From CAYQJV01 sp964417925 (lineage in GTDB: Bacteria > Hydrothermota > Tepidihabitantia > B3-TA06 > CAYQJV01): a stretch of 64,000 nt of DNA. Below the pieces are notes generated by a model, which was not told the origin of the DNA, ran no database searches, and was given only the letters and a program-made list of their open reading frames with translations. Shown here one piece after another: positions 25,332-34,735 of this stretch. The position numbers and the translations under genes were made by a program. The stretch covers positions 1 through 64,000 of the forward strand of contig CAYQJV010000004.1 of NCBI GenBank assembly GCA_964417925.1. The letters run 5' to 3'. Position 1 is the stretch's first letter. Every line of letters begins with the position of its first letter.

Positions 25332-26259
25332 TTCTACCTCCAGGATTTTTTACTATTATTACCTCCTCTACAAGTTTTATTTTAAATTTCTCAAAAACTC
25401 TTTTCTTAACAAACTCTATCAATTTTACTATATCATCATATGTAGCATTACCTGTATTTATTATAAAATTTGCATGTTTTGAAGATACCATTGCTCCTCC
25501 TATTCTTTCTTTTTTTAAACCTGCCTCCTCTATAAGCCTTCCTGCACTAATTGAAGTTGGATTTTTAAAAATACTTCCACAGGAAGGTTCTGTAGGATGT
25601 TTAAATTTTCTTTTAAGAATTATTCTTTTCATCATAAGATATGAAGTTACGATATCAACCCAGTTTGTTTTTTCAAAATTAAAATAAACCCTTGTAATAA
25701 AATCTGTACTTTTTATATCACTTCTTCTGTATTCAAACCTTAAATCATCATTACTTAAAATATTTATTTTTAATCTTTCAAAATCAAATACCTCAACTTT
25801 TTTAACCACCTCTCCTATACTTTTTCTAAAAGCCCCTGCATTACCTTTAACAGCTCCTCCTACAGTTCCTGGGATTCCTGCAAGAAATTCAAACCCTCTA
25901 ACTCTTTTTCTCAATAACATACCAAGCATCTCAGAAATCAACGTTCCCGCTCCTGCTTCAAACTCTTCTTTATAAAATTTCACATAAGAAAAGTTCTTCC
26001 CTGGTTTAATCACAATACCATTAAATCGTGGGGGAAGAATCACATTTGTCCCTGCACCCAAAAAAAGATAGTTCAGTCTTTTTTTATTCAAAAACTTCGC
26101 TACAATTGAAATGTCCTCCATTCCTTCCACCTCCACAAAAACATCTGCAATACATGAAAGTCGCATACTATTATACATTTTCAAATCATAGAAATATTCT
26201 ACTTTTCCTTTTAACACTTTTTCTATATTCTCTCTAAAATTTTTAATCCAATTTTCCAT
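25318..26259 (-). CDS. murB: UDP-N-acetylenolpyruvoylglucosamine reductase MurB
   Basis: A 313-aa FAD enzyme. The FAD site is LNYLFLGAGTNVILPP, followed by GFEFLAGIPGTVGGAVKGNAG, the catalytic PSCGSIFKNP with serine/cysteine region, and AGLKKERIGGAMVSSKHANF. It reduces enolpyruvyl-UDP-GlcNAc to UDP-MurNAc. The Tyr-loop arrangement looks like type I/IIb and was not resolved. It directly abuts ftsA, where ftsQ is usually found. Confidence 0.95.
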   Translation of the reverse strand: MENWIKNFRENIEKVLKGKVEYFYDLKMYNSMRLSCIADVFVEVEGMEDISIVAKFLNKKRLNYLFLGAGTNVILPPRFNGIVIKPGKNFSYVKFYKEEFEAGAGTLISEMLGMLLRKRVRGFEFLAGIPGTVGGAVKGNAGAFRKSIGEVVKKVEVFDFERLKINILSNDDLRFEYRRSDIKSTDFITRVYFNFEKTNWVDIVTSYLMMKRIILKRKFKHPTEPSCGSIFKNPTSISAGRLIEEAGLKKERIGGAMVSSKHANFIINTGNATYDDIVKLIEFVKKRVFEKFKIKLVEEVIIVKNPGGRNAKR

Positions 26260-27590
26260 ACATCACCTGCTCCAAGGGTTACAAAAACATCGTTTTCTCT
26301 AAGTTCATTCACAATCCTTGTAATCACATCTTCATGGGCTTCTTCATAGTAAACCTTTTCAGGAACTCCAAATTTTCTTACAGCATCGTATATTAATTTA
26401 GCAGAAACTCCTGGTATCGGAGGTTCACAGGCCGGATATATCTTGGTTATCACAAGATAGTCAGCATCAATAAATGCATCTCTAAACTCATTATGCAGAT
26501 AATAAGTTCTTGTATATCTATGCGGTTGGAACAGAACAACCATCCTCCTTTTAGGAACTGCTTCTTTTATTGCCTTAAGCGTTACTTTTATCTCCGTGGG
26601 GTGATGTGCATAATCATCTATATAAAGGATTCCCTTCTTCTCCCCCTTCTTTTCCATCCTTCTTTTTACGCCTTTGAAACTTTTTAAAGCCTCCTTTATC
26701 ACCTCAATTGAAACTCCTATCTCCTGGGCAACCGAGATTGCTGCAAGACTGTTTTCTATATTATGCTCTCCTGGAACCTGCAATTCAAATGTTTCCCTTT
26801 TCCCTTCCATCCTTACGGTAAATAAACTTCCCCAGTTTTTCTTTTCAACTGTCTCTACCTTTACATCTGCTTCCTCCCATATTCCATAGGTTACCTTTTT
26901 CCTCTTTACCATAGGTATTATCTCTCTTACCCCTGGGTTATCTGCGCATAATACAGCAACTCCATAAAATGGAGTTCTGTGAATAAATTCTATATATGCT
27001 TTTTTCAACTCATCAAAACTTTCATAATACTCAAGATGTTCAGGCTCTATATTTGTAATCACTGCGATGGTTGGAAAAAGCCTTAAAAAAGACCTATCAC
27101 TTTCATCTGCCTCTGCAATAAGATAATTTCCATTCCCAAGCTTTGCATTTTTCCCTGTCTCCACAACTCTTCCCCCTATTACCACCGTGGGATCAAAACC
27201 AGCTTTTTCAAAGATTTCAGCTATCATAGAAGTTGTGGTAGTTTTTCCATGAGTCCCGGAAACTGCAACTGAATACCTCATCCTCATTAATTCTGCAAGC
27301 ATCTCCGCCCTTGAAATCACAGGGATACCTTTTTCCTTTGCAGAAAGGATTTCTGGATTGTCCGGTGGAATTGCAGAGGAATACACCACTACATCTGCAC
27401 CTTCAATATTTTTTTTCCGATGTTCATAGAATATTTTAACTCCCATTCTTTCAAGTTCTTTTGTTAATTCTGTTCTTACAATGTCAGAGCCGGTTATCTC
27501 AAAACCAAGTTCAGTAAGAATTCTTGCTATACCGCTCATTCCAATTCCACCTATTCCTATCATATGTATTTTTCTTACCTTTCCAAACAT
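26223..27590 (-). CDS. murC: UDP-N-acetylmuramate-L-alanine ligase MurC
   Basis: A 455-aa Mur ligase: N-terminal Rossmann domain IHMIGIGGIGMSGIARIL, ATP loop SGTHGKTTTTSMI, EADESDRSFL and the C-terminal DDYAHHPTEIKVTLKA, which is MurC-specific. It adds L-Ala to UDP-MurNAc. It overlaps murB by 37 nt and murG by 16 nt. Confidence 0.96.
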   Translation of the reverse strand: MFGKVRKIHMIGIGGIGMSGIARILTELGFEITGSDIVRTELTKELERMGVKIFYEHRKKNIEGADVVVYSSAIPPDNPEILSAKEKGIPVISRAEMLAELMRMRYSVAVSGTHGKTTTTSMIAEIFEKAGFDPTVVIGGRVVETGKNAKLGNGNYLIAEADESDRSFLRLFPTIAVITNIEPEHLEYYESFDELKKAYIEFIHRTPFYGVAVLCADNPGVREIIPMVKRKKVTYGIWEEADVKVETVEKKNWGSLFTVRMEGKRETFELQVPGEHNIENSLAAISVAQEIGVSIEVIKEALKSFKGVKRRMEKKGEKKGILYIDDYAHHPTEIKVTLKAIKEAVPKRRMVVLFQPHRYTRTYYLHNEFRDAFIDADYLVITKIYPACEPPIPGVSAKLIYDAVRKFGVPEKVYYEEAHEDVITRIVNELRENDVFVTLGAGDVWKIGLKILERI

Positions 27591-28555
27591 ACTTCCACCT
27601 CTTTGATTATTTTTTCTGCAGCATTTTTCTTTATCAATCTTTCTGCATTTCTCTTTACTTTTCTGTAAAGGTGTTTATCCTTTAACAACCTTTCAATGAT
27701 TTTAAATATATTTTCCAGCTCCTGCTCCTCAACGAGGAATCCTGCTTCCTTTCTCTCTACAAACTTCGCATTGTAATATTGGTGATTATCCACAGCATAA
27801 GGAAAAGGAACAAATATCGCAGGAATACCAAAACTTAATAACTCTGAAACCACCATTGCCCCTGCTCTTGCCACTGCTATTTTGGTTTTTTCGTATAACT
27901 TCCATGGTTCCTTTGTAAACTCAATTATTTTAAGATTTGCTGGCTTTTTCTCCTTCGGAAGTTCCCATTTTCCCTTTATTAAAATAATCTTTTCTTTCTT
28001 AAACCTACCTGCTATTTTAAAGGCTATCTCATTTAACTTTTTCGCTCCCTGACTTCCGCCAATTACAAGAATATACTTTGGATTTCTAACCCTACCTCTT
28101 TCAATCTCTTTTCTTAAGGGATTTCCATCAGATTTTTCTCCAAGTCCCCAGAATATTTTCTTTGTAAACCTTTTAAAAATCCTCACTGCCCTTCCTGGAA
28201 TTACATTTTCTTCAAGGATAAACAAAGGAATTCTTTTAAATAGTGCAGCAGTAAAAACAGGAACCATTACATAACCTCCTGTACCAAACACAAAATCATA
28301 TCGCTTATCAATGATCCTTGCAACTTTAATGCACTCTTTAATAAGATAAATCAAAGCAAAGATTTTTTGAATGTATCCTTTACCATAGAAAGCAGTAGGT
28401 TTCATACAGTAAAGTACCTCTCCCTCAATAAAAGTTTTTCCTCTTTCATCAGTTATAAATTCTATACTCCAGCCCTTTTCTCTCATCCTTTCACCTAAGG
28501 TAAGGGCTGGATACAGGTGTCCTCCGGTTCCACCCGTAACTATAACTCCTTTCAT
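27575..28555 (-). CDS. murG: UDP-GlcNAc:lipid I GlcNAc transferase MurG
   Basis: A 326-aa GT28 protein with N-terminal GGTGGHLYPALTLG, VFGTGGYVMVPV, GGSQGAKKLNEIAF and the UDP-GlcNAc site SELLSFGIPAIFVPFPYAVDNHQ. It makes lipid II at the inner membrane face. It is slightly shorter than E. coli MurG, with compact loops. The 5' end overlaps ftsW by 65 nt. Confidence 0.95.
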   Translation of the reverse strand: MKGVIVTGGTGGHLYPALTLGERMREKGWSIEFITDERGKTFIEGEVLYCMKPTAFYGKGYIQKIFALIYLIKECIKVARIIDKRYDFVFGTGGYVMVPVFTAALFKRIPLFILEENVIPGRAVRIFKRFTKKIFWGLGEKSDGNPLRKEIERGRVRNPKYILVIGGSQGAKKLNEIAFKIAGRFKKEKIILIKGKWELPKEKKPANLKIIEFTKEPWKLYEKTKIAVARAGAMVVSELLSFGIPAIFVPFPYAVDNHQYYNAKFVERKEAGFLVEEQELENIFKIIERLLKDKHLYRKVKRNAERLIKKNAAEKIIKEVEVCLER

Positions 28556-29639
28556 AAGCCACTCCTTTTGAGAGATTTAAAAGTATACCTGCTCCAAACA
28601 TATTTGCAGTAATTGCAGACCCACCGAATGAAATGAAAGGGAGAGGAAGCCCTGTAGTTGGAAGTATCCCCAAAGTTACTCCAAAATGAACAAGAAAGTA
28701 TACGAAAGGAGTTATTCCAAGCCCAACTGCAAGATACTTCGCAAAAAGGTCCTCATGTTTTTCTGCAAAAGAGATGGACTTCAACATATAAGTGAGAAAT
28801 AATAAAGAAAGAACAAGTATTCCAACAAACCCCATTTCTTCGCCTATTACAGCAAGTATAAAATCATTATAAGGGAATGGAAGAAACATAAATTTCTGTT
28901 TACCCTCTCCTAATCCAACTCCAAACAACCCACCGGAACCAAAAGCGATTCTTGCTTGTTCTACCTGGTAACTTCCAGCCGTAAGTCCTGCTATTCTTTC
29001 CTTTGCATGGGGAAATATCAATACAAGTAAAGTAAACATTAGAATTCCTATAAAGAGGATTCCAATGATGTATCTTAATCTCACACCTGCAGCAAAAAAT
29101 AAAAGAAATACAATAATTCCTATTACTCCTGCAGTACCAAGATTAGGTTGTAATGCTATAAGCAAAAGAACTATTCCTGAAATAATAAGGGGAGGCATAA
29201 CGTACCTTTTAGGCTCATCAATGTACTCTGCTTTCTTTGCAAAAAAAGCGGAAAGATACATTACAAGAGCAATCTTCACAAATTCAGAAGGTTGAAGAGA
29301 AAAAGTAAATACTTTAATCCACCTTGTAGCCCCATATGCCTTTGAACCTGAAATAAATGTAATGAAAAGTGTAAAAATAGAAAGAACAACAAACACACCA
29401 CCGAGCTTTTTCCATACACGATAATTCACAAGATATCCTATAAGAAATGCAATTGAAGCAAAACCTATCCTCACCAACTGATTTTTCAAAAAGTAAAACT
29501 CATCGTATCTTGGATTTTCAAGTACATAGTAGAAACTGGATGAAAAAACCATTACAACTCCAAGGCCTACAAGCAGAAGGACAATTGTTAAAAAACCATA
29601 ATCAGGCTTATAACCTTCTTGTACTTTCTTTAAAAGCAT
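28491..29639 (-). CDS. ftsW: Septal peptidoglycan glycosyltransferase FtsW
   Basis: A 382-aa SEDS protein with about ten TM helices. Landmarks are MVFSSSFYYVLENPRYDEFY, LQPSEFVKIALVMYLS, ALQPNLGTAGVIGII and LPTTGLPLPFISFGGSA. It polymerises lipid II together with the class B PBP. ATG 29639 follows GAGGAGAGAGGAG; an upstream in-frame start at 29681 has none. It overlaps murD by 32 nt. Confidence 0.95.
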   Translation of the reverse strand: MLLKKVQEGYKPDYGFLTIVLLLVGLGVVMVFSSSFYYVLENPRYDEFYFLKNQLVRIGFASIAFLIGYLVNYRVWKKLGGVFVVLSIFTLFITFISGSKAYGATRWIKVFTFSLQPSEFVKIALVMYLSAFFAKKAEYIDEPKRYVMPPLIISGIVLLLIALQPNLGTAGVIGIIVFLLFFAAGVRLRYIIGILFIGILMFTLLVLIFPHAKERIAGLTAGSYQVEQARIAFGSGGLFGVGLGEGKQKFMFLPFPYNDFILAVIGEEMGFVGILVLSLLFLTYMLKSISFAEKHEDLFAKYLAVGLGITPFVYFLVHFGVTLGILPTTGLPLPFISFGGSAITANMFGAGILLNLSKGVAYERSYSYGWNRRTPVSSPYLR

Positions 29640-30909
29640 CTCCTCTCTCCTCAAAATTTTGATACATGTCAAAACTTGCAAATCCTGGAGAGAAAAGCAC
29701 TATATCTTCTCTCTCCGCTTTTCCATATGCTTTTTTTACAGCCTCATCCATGGTCTCCACAATGACAATATTCTTATACCCTTGTTTAACTAACTCATTG
29801 TATAGTTTTCTGCTATTTTCTCCAAAAAGAACCGCATATTTTGCATATTTCTTTATGCCTTCTATAACCGGTGTAATATCCAATCCTTTCTCCTTACCTC
29901 CAACAATTACAATTACTTTCTTAGAAAATGCTTGGATCGAAGCATAAAAGGCAGATGGATTTGTACACATTGAATTATTGTAGAATTTTACTGTATTTAT
30001 CTCTCTTACAAATTCTAATCTATGGGGAAGTCCCCTAAAACTCTTTATTCCTTCTTTTATGTATTTATTGTCAATCCCTTCTATTTTAGAAGCGGTAATT
30101 ACAGCAAGAGCATTATAAAAGTTATGTTTTCCCATTAAGATAATATCTTTTTTATCCATAACCTCCTCTCTTTTAAAAAAGATACTTTTTCCCCTTAGAT
30201 GAGCACCACTTGTGAAATACTCTGCAGAAAACCAGTAGACTTTCGGAAGAATAGACTCTGGGTTCTTAATCACCTTTATCCTTGTAATCCTATCATCAAG
30301 ATTAAGCACCGCTTTATCATCCTTGGTAGCATTTTTGAATAAGTCAAATTTTAATTTTATATACTCCTCTTTATTATGTCTATTGAAATGATCCTCTGTT
30401 ATATTTAGAATTATCCCAACATCTGGCCTGAAGTTTTTTATTCCTTCTATTTGGAATGAAGAAACCTCTATAATGTAATACTCGTAATCTACATTGTCCA
30501 GCAATGCTTGAGAAAATGGTCTACCGGGTGAGAGGTTACCCCCTACGAATACTTTTTTACCCGCTTTTTTAAACACTTCTCCAAGCAATGCTGTAGTTGT
30601 TGATTTTCCATTTGTTCCTGTTACTGCTATTATTTTCCCTTTTATCCTTCTATAAACATACTCTATCTCATCAATTATCTCTGCTTTTTCTTTAAGTTCT
30701 TCTACCACCGGGTGTTTCCAAGAAATTCCAGGACTTTTTATCACAATCTCTGGAATTATTTCTCTATTGTAAACCAAAAATCCGTTCTGTTCAATCATTT
30801 TTCTCTTTTCCTGTGCATCATCATAGATAAAAACTTCAAAGCCATCTTTCCTTAAAACCTTTGATATAGAGCTTCCCACTCTCCCATATCCAATTACCAC
30901 TGCCTTCAT
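29608..30909 (-). CDS. murD: UDP-N-acetylmuramoyl-L-alanine-D-glutamate ligase MurD
   Basis: A 433-aa Mur ligase. It starts MKAVVIGYGRVGSSISKVLR, with ATP loop VTGTNGKSTTTALLG, NITEDHFNRH and the MurD-type HRLEFVREINTVKFYNNSMCTNP (the usual SKATN position reads SMCTN). It adds D-Glu to UDP-MurNAc-L-Ala. It starts within the mraY end (4-nt overlap). Confidence 0.95.
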   Translation of the reverse strand: MKAVVIGYGRVGSSISKVLRKDGFEVFIYDDAQEKRKMIEQNGFLVYNREIIPEIVIKSPGISWKHPVVEELKEKAEIIDEIEYVYRRIKGKIIAVTGTNGKSTTTALLGEVFKKAGKKVFVGGNLSPGRPFSQALLDNVDYEYYIIEVSSFQIEGIKNFRPDVGIILNITEDHFNRHNKEEYIKLKFDLFKNATKDDKAVLNLDDRITRIKVIKNPESILPKVYWFSAEYFTSGAHLRGKSIFFKREEVMDKKDIILMGKHNFYNALAVITASKIEGIDNKYIKEGIKSFRGLPHRLEFVREINTVKFYNNSMCTNPSAFYASIQAFSKKVIVIVGGKEKGLDITPVIEGIKKYAKYAVLFGENSRKLYNELVKQGYKNIVIVETMDEAVKKAYGKAEREDIVLFSPGFASFDMYQNFEERGDAFKESTRRL

Positions 30910-31994
30910 CTTATCTTTAAAGTTGAAAGGGCTATCAAGGCAAACAATATTCCTATTATCCAGAATCTAACTACTATTTTAGGTTCCTTCCATCCTTTAA
31001 GTTCAAAGTGATGATGTAGAGGGGCCATTTTAAACACTCTTTTTTTGTTAAAACATCTATATCCAACTATCTGTATGATTACAGATATAACTTCCATAAC
31101 AAAAACTCCTCCTGCAATTCCAAGAAGAATTTCATGTTTTATTAATACCGCAGTGAGTCCAAGTAATCCTCCCAGAGGAAGAGAACCTGTATCGCCCATA
31201 AAAATAGTAGCAGGATAAGAATTATACCAAAGAAAACCAAGCCCTGCTCCTAAAGCTGCAGCATTTACAATTGCAAGTTCTCCTGCAGAGGAAATGTATA
31301 TTATGTTTAAATAATCAGCTATCTTTGCGTGTCCTGTAACATAAGAAAGAGCAGTAAACGCTCCTGCAACAATAACTAATAAACCTGTGGCAAGGCCATC
31401 AAGGCCATCTGCGAAATTTACTGCATTTGCAGAACCTACTATAACAAAAATTACAAATGGAATATAAAAAATTCCCATATCCACAATCAAATTTTTGAAA
31501 AACAGAAAATTAGTAGAAGATCTTAGACTTGGTTGTTCAGGAAACAAATAAAGAATCACTGCTACTACTCCTGCAACTAAAAATTGCCCTAAAAACTTCC
31601 ATCTTTTTGCAAGTCCTTTGTTATTCCTTTTTATCTTCATGTAATCATCCCAAAATCCAAGTATTCCCAGAGATATAATTACAAATAGAGAAAGCAGTAC
31701 ATTTCTGTTCGTTAAATCTGCAAATAAAAGAATTGATATGACCATTGAAAAAAGTATTAAAACCCCTCCCATAGATGGAATTCCTTTCTTTTCTCTTTTA
31801 TGCCTTTCTGGAAGTTCCTCATAGATTTTTTCTCCTAAAGCAAGTTTTTTTATCTTTTTGATAAACCAAGGCCCAAATAGAAGTACAAGTATAATACTTA
31901 ACGCAGCTGCATAAGCAGCTCTAAATGTTATATATCTAAAAAGATTAAATATTATACTTATCCTATGAAGCGGATACAGAAAATGATACAACAT
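30906..31994 (-). CDS. mraY: Phospho-N-acetylmuramoyl-pentapeptide transferase MraY
   Basis: A 362-aa ten-TM enzyme. KKGIPSMGGVLIL, FWDDYMKIKRNNKGL (Asp cluster), NAVNFADGLDGLATGL, MGDTGSLPLGGLLG and the MraY-specific APLHHHFELKGW are all present. It transfers phospho-MurNAc-pentapeptide to undecaprenyl phosphate, forming lipid I. It overlaps murF by 32 nt. Confidence 0.97.
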   Translation of the reverse strand: MLYHFLYPLHRISIIFNLFRYITFRAAYAAALSIILVLLFGPWFIKKIKKLALGEKIYEELPERHKREKKGIPSMGGVLILFSMVISILLFADLTNRNVLLSLFVIISLGILGFWDDYMKIKRNNKGLAKRWKFLGQFLVAGVVAVILYLFPEQPSLRSSTNFLFFKNLIVDMGIFYIPFVIFVIVGSANAVNFADGLDGLATGLLVIVAGAFTALSYVTGHAKIADYLNIIYISSAGELAIVNAAALGAGLGFLWYNSYPATIFMGDTGSLPLGGLLGLTAVLIKHEILLGIAGGVFVMEVISVIIQIVGYRCFNKKRVFKMAPLHHHFELKGWKEPKIVVRFWIIGILFALIALSTLKIR

Positions 31995-33306
31995 ACCTCT
32001 CCTCCAATAGTTTTAAAAGTTTTTCAAACTCAAATTTTCTTGACGCTTTGAATAAAACAGCATCACCTTTTTTTAAATTTTTAACAAGAAAATCCACAGC
32101 CTCCTTTTCATTATGGAATTGTAATACACCATCTCGCTCAGGATAAAATCTTTCTGCATCCTTTACTACAACTACCACATCTACTTTTAACAGAGCATAT
32201 TCAAGTACCTCTTGATGATACTTTCTGGACTCTTTACCCAATTCAAGCATGGGTCCCAGCACCAGAATTTTTCTTCCAGAAAATAAAGATAGATAATCAA
32301 TTGCATTTTTTACAGAAATCGGATTGGCATTGTATGCATCGTTTATTACTATTATACCATTAACTTTTTTCACCTCAAGCCGCATCCCCTCTGTTTTAAG
32401 TTGCCCAAATCTCCTTTTTATCTCTTTTACAGGAATTTTAAAATATTTATCGAGTAGCGCAAAACATGCTCCCGCATTTATTACATTTCCTTTTCCTACA
32501 AGACTTATGTAAAATCTTTCCTTATTCACCAAAAACCATGAACCTTCAGGAGTCATTTTCTCTACCCTTATTACATACTCTGCTTCCTCTTCTCCAAAGG
32601 TTACTACTTTTAATCCCATTTTTCTTGCCTTCTCTTTAAGAAAGGGAGGTTTTGAATTTAAAAATATCGTTTTCTCCTTAAGGTATTTACCCATTTTTAG
32701 CTTTTCCTCTGCCACTGTCTCCTCGTTAAAAAGTCCTTCCAGATGTCCTGGACCAATATTTGTAATCAAACCTATATTGGGTTTAACTATTCGTGCAAGT
32801 TTTTCCATCTCTCCTCTCTGATTTATCCCCATTTCAATAATTGCAACCTCTGTATCCTTTTTTAAAGATAAAATTGAAAGTGGAACCCCTATAAGATTGT
32901 TATAACTTTTTGGACTCATTGCTGTATTATAAAATATTGAAAGAATTTCATACAGGATTTTTTTAGTTGTAGTTTTACCATTCGTACCTGTAACTCCTAT
33001 TATCTTGGTTTTCAGTTTTTCTCTGTAATACAAAGCAATATTTCCAAGAGCCTCTATCGTATCCTCTACCCATACTATTTTATCTCCTTTGAGATTTTTA
33101 TCGCTTACAACTGCAAGAGAAGCCCCCTTTTTTACCGCTTCATCTGCAAACATATTTCCATCGTGTTTCTCTCCTTTAATTGCAAAAAAAACCTCCCCTT
33201 TTTTTACGCTCCTTGAATCTGTTGATACTCCTTTAATAAGTTTATTTTCTATTCTTCCTTTTGGAATTGCCTTTATTATCTTCACTAATTCATCTACCCA
33301 AAGCAT
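31963..33306 (-). CDS. murF: UDP-N-acetylmuramoyl-tripeptide-D-alanyl-D-alanine ligase MurF
   Basis: A 447-aa Mur ligase: N-terminal substrate domain VSTDSRSVKKGEVFFAIKGE, ATP loop GVTGTNGKTTTKKIL, EMGINQRGEMEKLARIVKP (the MurF-type EMG motif) and NDAYNANPISVKNAIDYL. It adds D-Ala-D-Ala. The C-terminus ends within mraY. It overlaps murE by 17 nt. Confidence 0.96.
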   Translation of the reverse strand: MLWVDELVKIIKAIPKGRIENKLIKGVSTDSRSVKKGEVFFAIKGEKHDGNMFADEAVKKGASLAVVSDKNLKGDKIVWVEDTIEALGNIALYYREKLKTKIIGVTGTNGKTTTKKILYEILSIFYNTAMSPKSYNNLIGVPLSILSLKKDTEVAIIEMGINQRGEMEKLARIVKPNIGLITNIGPGHLEGLFNEETVAEEKLKMGKYLKEKTIFLNSKPPFLKEKARKMGLKVVTFGEEEAEYVIRVEKMTPEGSWFLVNKERFYISLVGKGNVINAGACFALLDKYFKIPVKEIKRRFGQLKTEGMRLEVKKVNGIIVINDAYNANPISVKNAIDYLSLFSGRKILVLGPMLELGKESRKYHQEVLEYALLKVDVVVVVKDAERFYPERDGVLQFHNEKEAVDFLVKNLKKGDAVLFKASRKFEFEKLLKLLEERYVVSFSVSAS

Positions 33307-34735
33307 TTATTGCCTCCTCTGCTGTCCCTTTATCATCAAAGGGAATTTTATGGTCTCCTATTATTTGATACTTTTCATGCCCTTTCCCTGCTATCAATAA
33401 TATATCATTTTCTGAGAGCATGGAAACTCCTTTAAAAATAGCTTCTCTCCTGTCAGGAATTACTTCATAACTTCCAAATACACCTTTAACAATATCTGCA
33501 ATTATCTTCTCAGGATCCTCTGTTCTCGGATTGTCATTGGTAATTATCACATGATCAGAAAAAGACGAAGCCACTTTTCCCATCAAAGGCCTTTTCTTCC
33601 TATCTCTATCCCCTCCACATCCAAAAATTGTAATTATTCTCTTTTCTGCTACTTCACGAAGAGAAGAAAGAACATTTTTTAATGCATCAGGAGTATGGGC
33701 ATAGTCTATGATAATCCATGCATTGTTGTTTGTCTTTATCTTTTCGGTTCTTCCCTCTACTCTTTTGATTTTTTCTATCCCCTTTACTATTTTTTCCTCA
33801 TCAAAACCAAAACCAATACCTGTTGCAAAGGCTGCCGCAATGTTATATACATTGTGTTTTCCTATCAATTCACTTTCAAATTCAATTTTTTTGTTTCTAT
33901 ATAATATTTCCCCTCTTATTCCTTCAAGATCCGATTTTACAAGCCTTACTATAATATCTGCCTTCTTTTTCATTCCATAAGTTATTATTTCAACAGATGT
34001 ATTTTCATAAAATAGAGGAAACTTTTTATCATCAGCAGGTAGCACAGCAAATCCTTTCTTAAGACCTTGAAAAAGCTTGAGTTTAACCTTTACATATTCA
34101 TGTAAAGTCTTATGAAAATCAAGATGATCGTGCCCTATATTGGTAAGCACTGCTGCTTCAAAATCTATTCCGTAAACTCTATTAAGAGCAAGAGCATGCG
34201 AAGAAACCTCCATAACACAGTATTCTGCTTTGTTCTCCACCATCTTTGAAAACATAAAGGCAAGTTCAGGACTTTCAGGGGTTGTATGTTCAGGAAATTC
34301 TATCCATTCTTTTCCATCAAAATATTTTATAGTGCCTATAAGTCCTGATTTTTTACCCTGTTCTTCTATTATAGCTTTTATAAGATAAGACGTTGTCGTT
34401 TTTCCATTTGTGCCTGTTATTCCAATAATTTTTAATCTTTTTTCAGGATGAGAAAAAAACTTTAAAGAAATCTGAGCAAGAAATTTTCTTGGGTCTTGGG
34501 TTACAACCAATGGAATCCGAATATCTATAGGAGCATCTGCTGCAATCGCAGCTGCATTTTTTTCTGCTGCAGAGTAGATAAATTTCTTTCCATCTGTTTT
34601 TGTACCAGGAAGTGCAACAAACATAAATCCTCGTTTTACTTTTCTTGAATCATAGGTTATTCCTTTTATTTCTACATCTATTGGATTTAAGATATCAAGG
34701 TAATCTGCTTCATTCAACAGTTCATACAACTTCAT
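33290..34735 (-). CDS. murE: UDP-MurNAc-tripeptide synthetase MurE, meso-DAP type
   Basis: A 481-aa Mur ligase with ITYDSRKVKRGFMFVALPG, ATP loop GITGTNGKTTTSYL, HTTPESPELAFMF and DYAHTPDALKNVL. The acceptor motif is DNPR (VIITNDNPRTEDPEKI), which marks meso-diaminopimelate addition rather than lysine. It predicts a DAP-type Gram-negative cell wall. It overlaps the PBP gene by 4 nt. Confidence 0.96.
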   Translation of the reverse strand: MKLYELLNEADYLDILNPIDVEIKGITYDSRKVKRGFMFVALPGTKTDGKKFIYSAAEKNAAAIAADAPIDIRIPLVVTQDPRKFLAQISLKFFSHPEKRLKIIGITGTNGKTTTSYLIKAIIEEQGKKSGLIGTIKYFDGKEWIEFPEHTTPESPELAFMFSKMVENKAEYCVMEVSSHALALNRVYGIDFEAAVLTNIGHDHLDFHKTLHEYVKVKLKLFQGLKKGFAVLPADDKKFPLFYENTSVEIITYGMKKKADIIVRLVKSDLEGIRGEILYRNKKIEFESELIGKHNVYNIAAAFATGIGFGFDEEKIVKGIEKIKRVEGRTEKIKTNNNAWIIIDYAHTPDALKNVLSSLREVAEKRIITIFGCGGDRDRKKRPLMGKVASSFSDHVIITNDNPRTEDPEKIIADIVKGVFGSYEVIPDRREAIFKGVSMLSENDILLIAGKGHEKYQIIGDHKIPFDDKGTAEEAINALGR

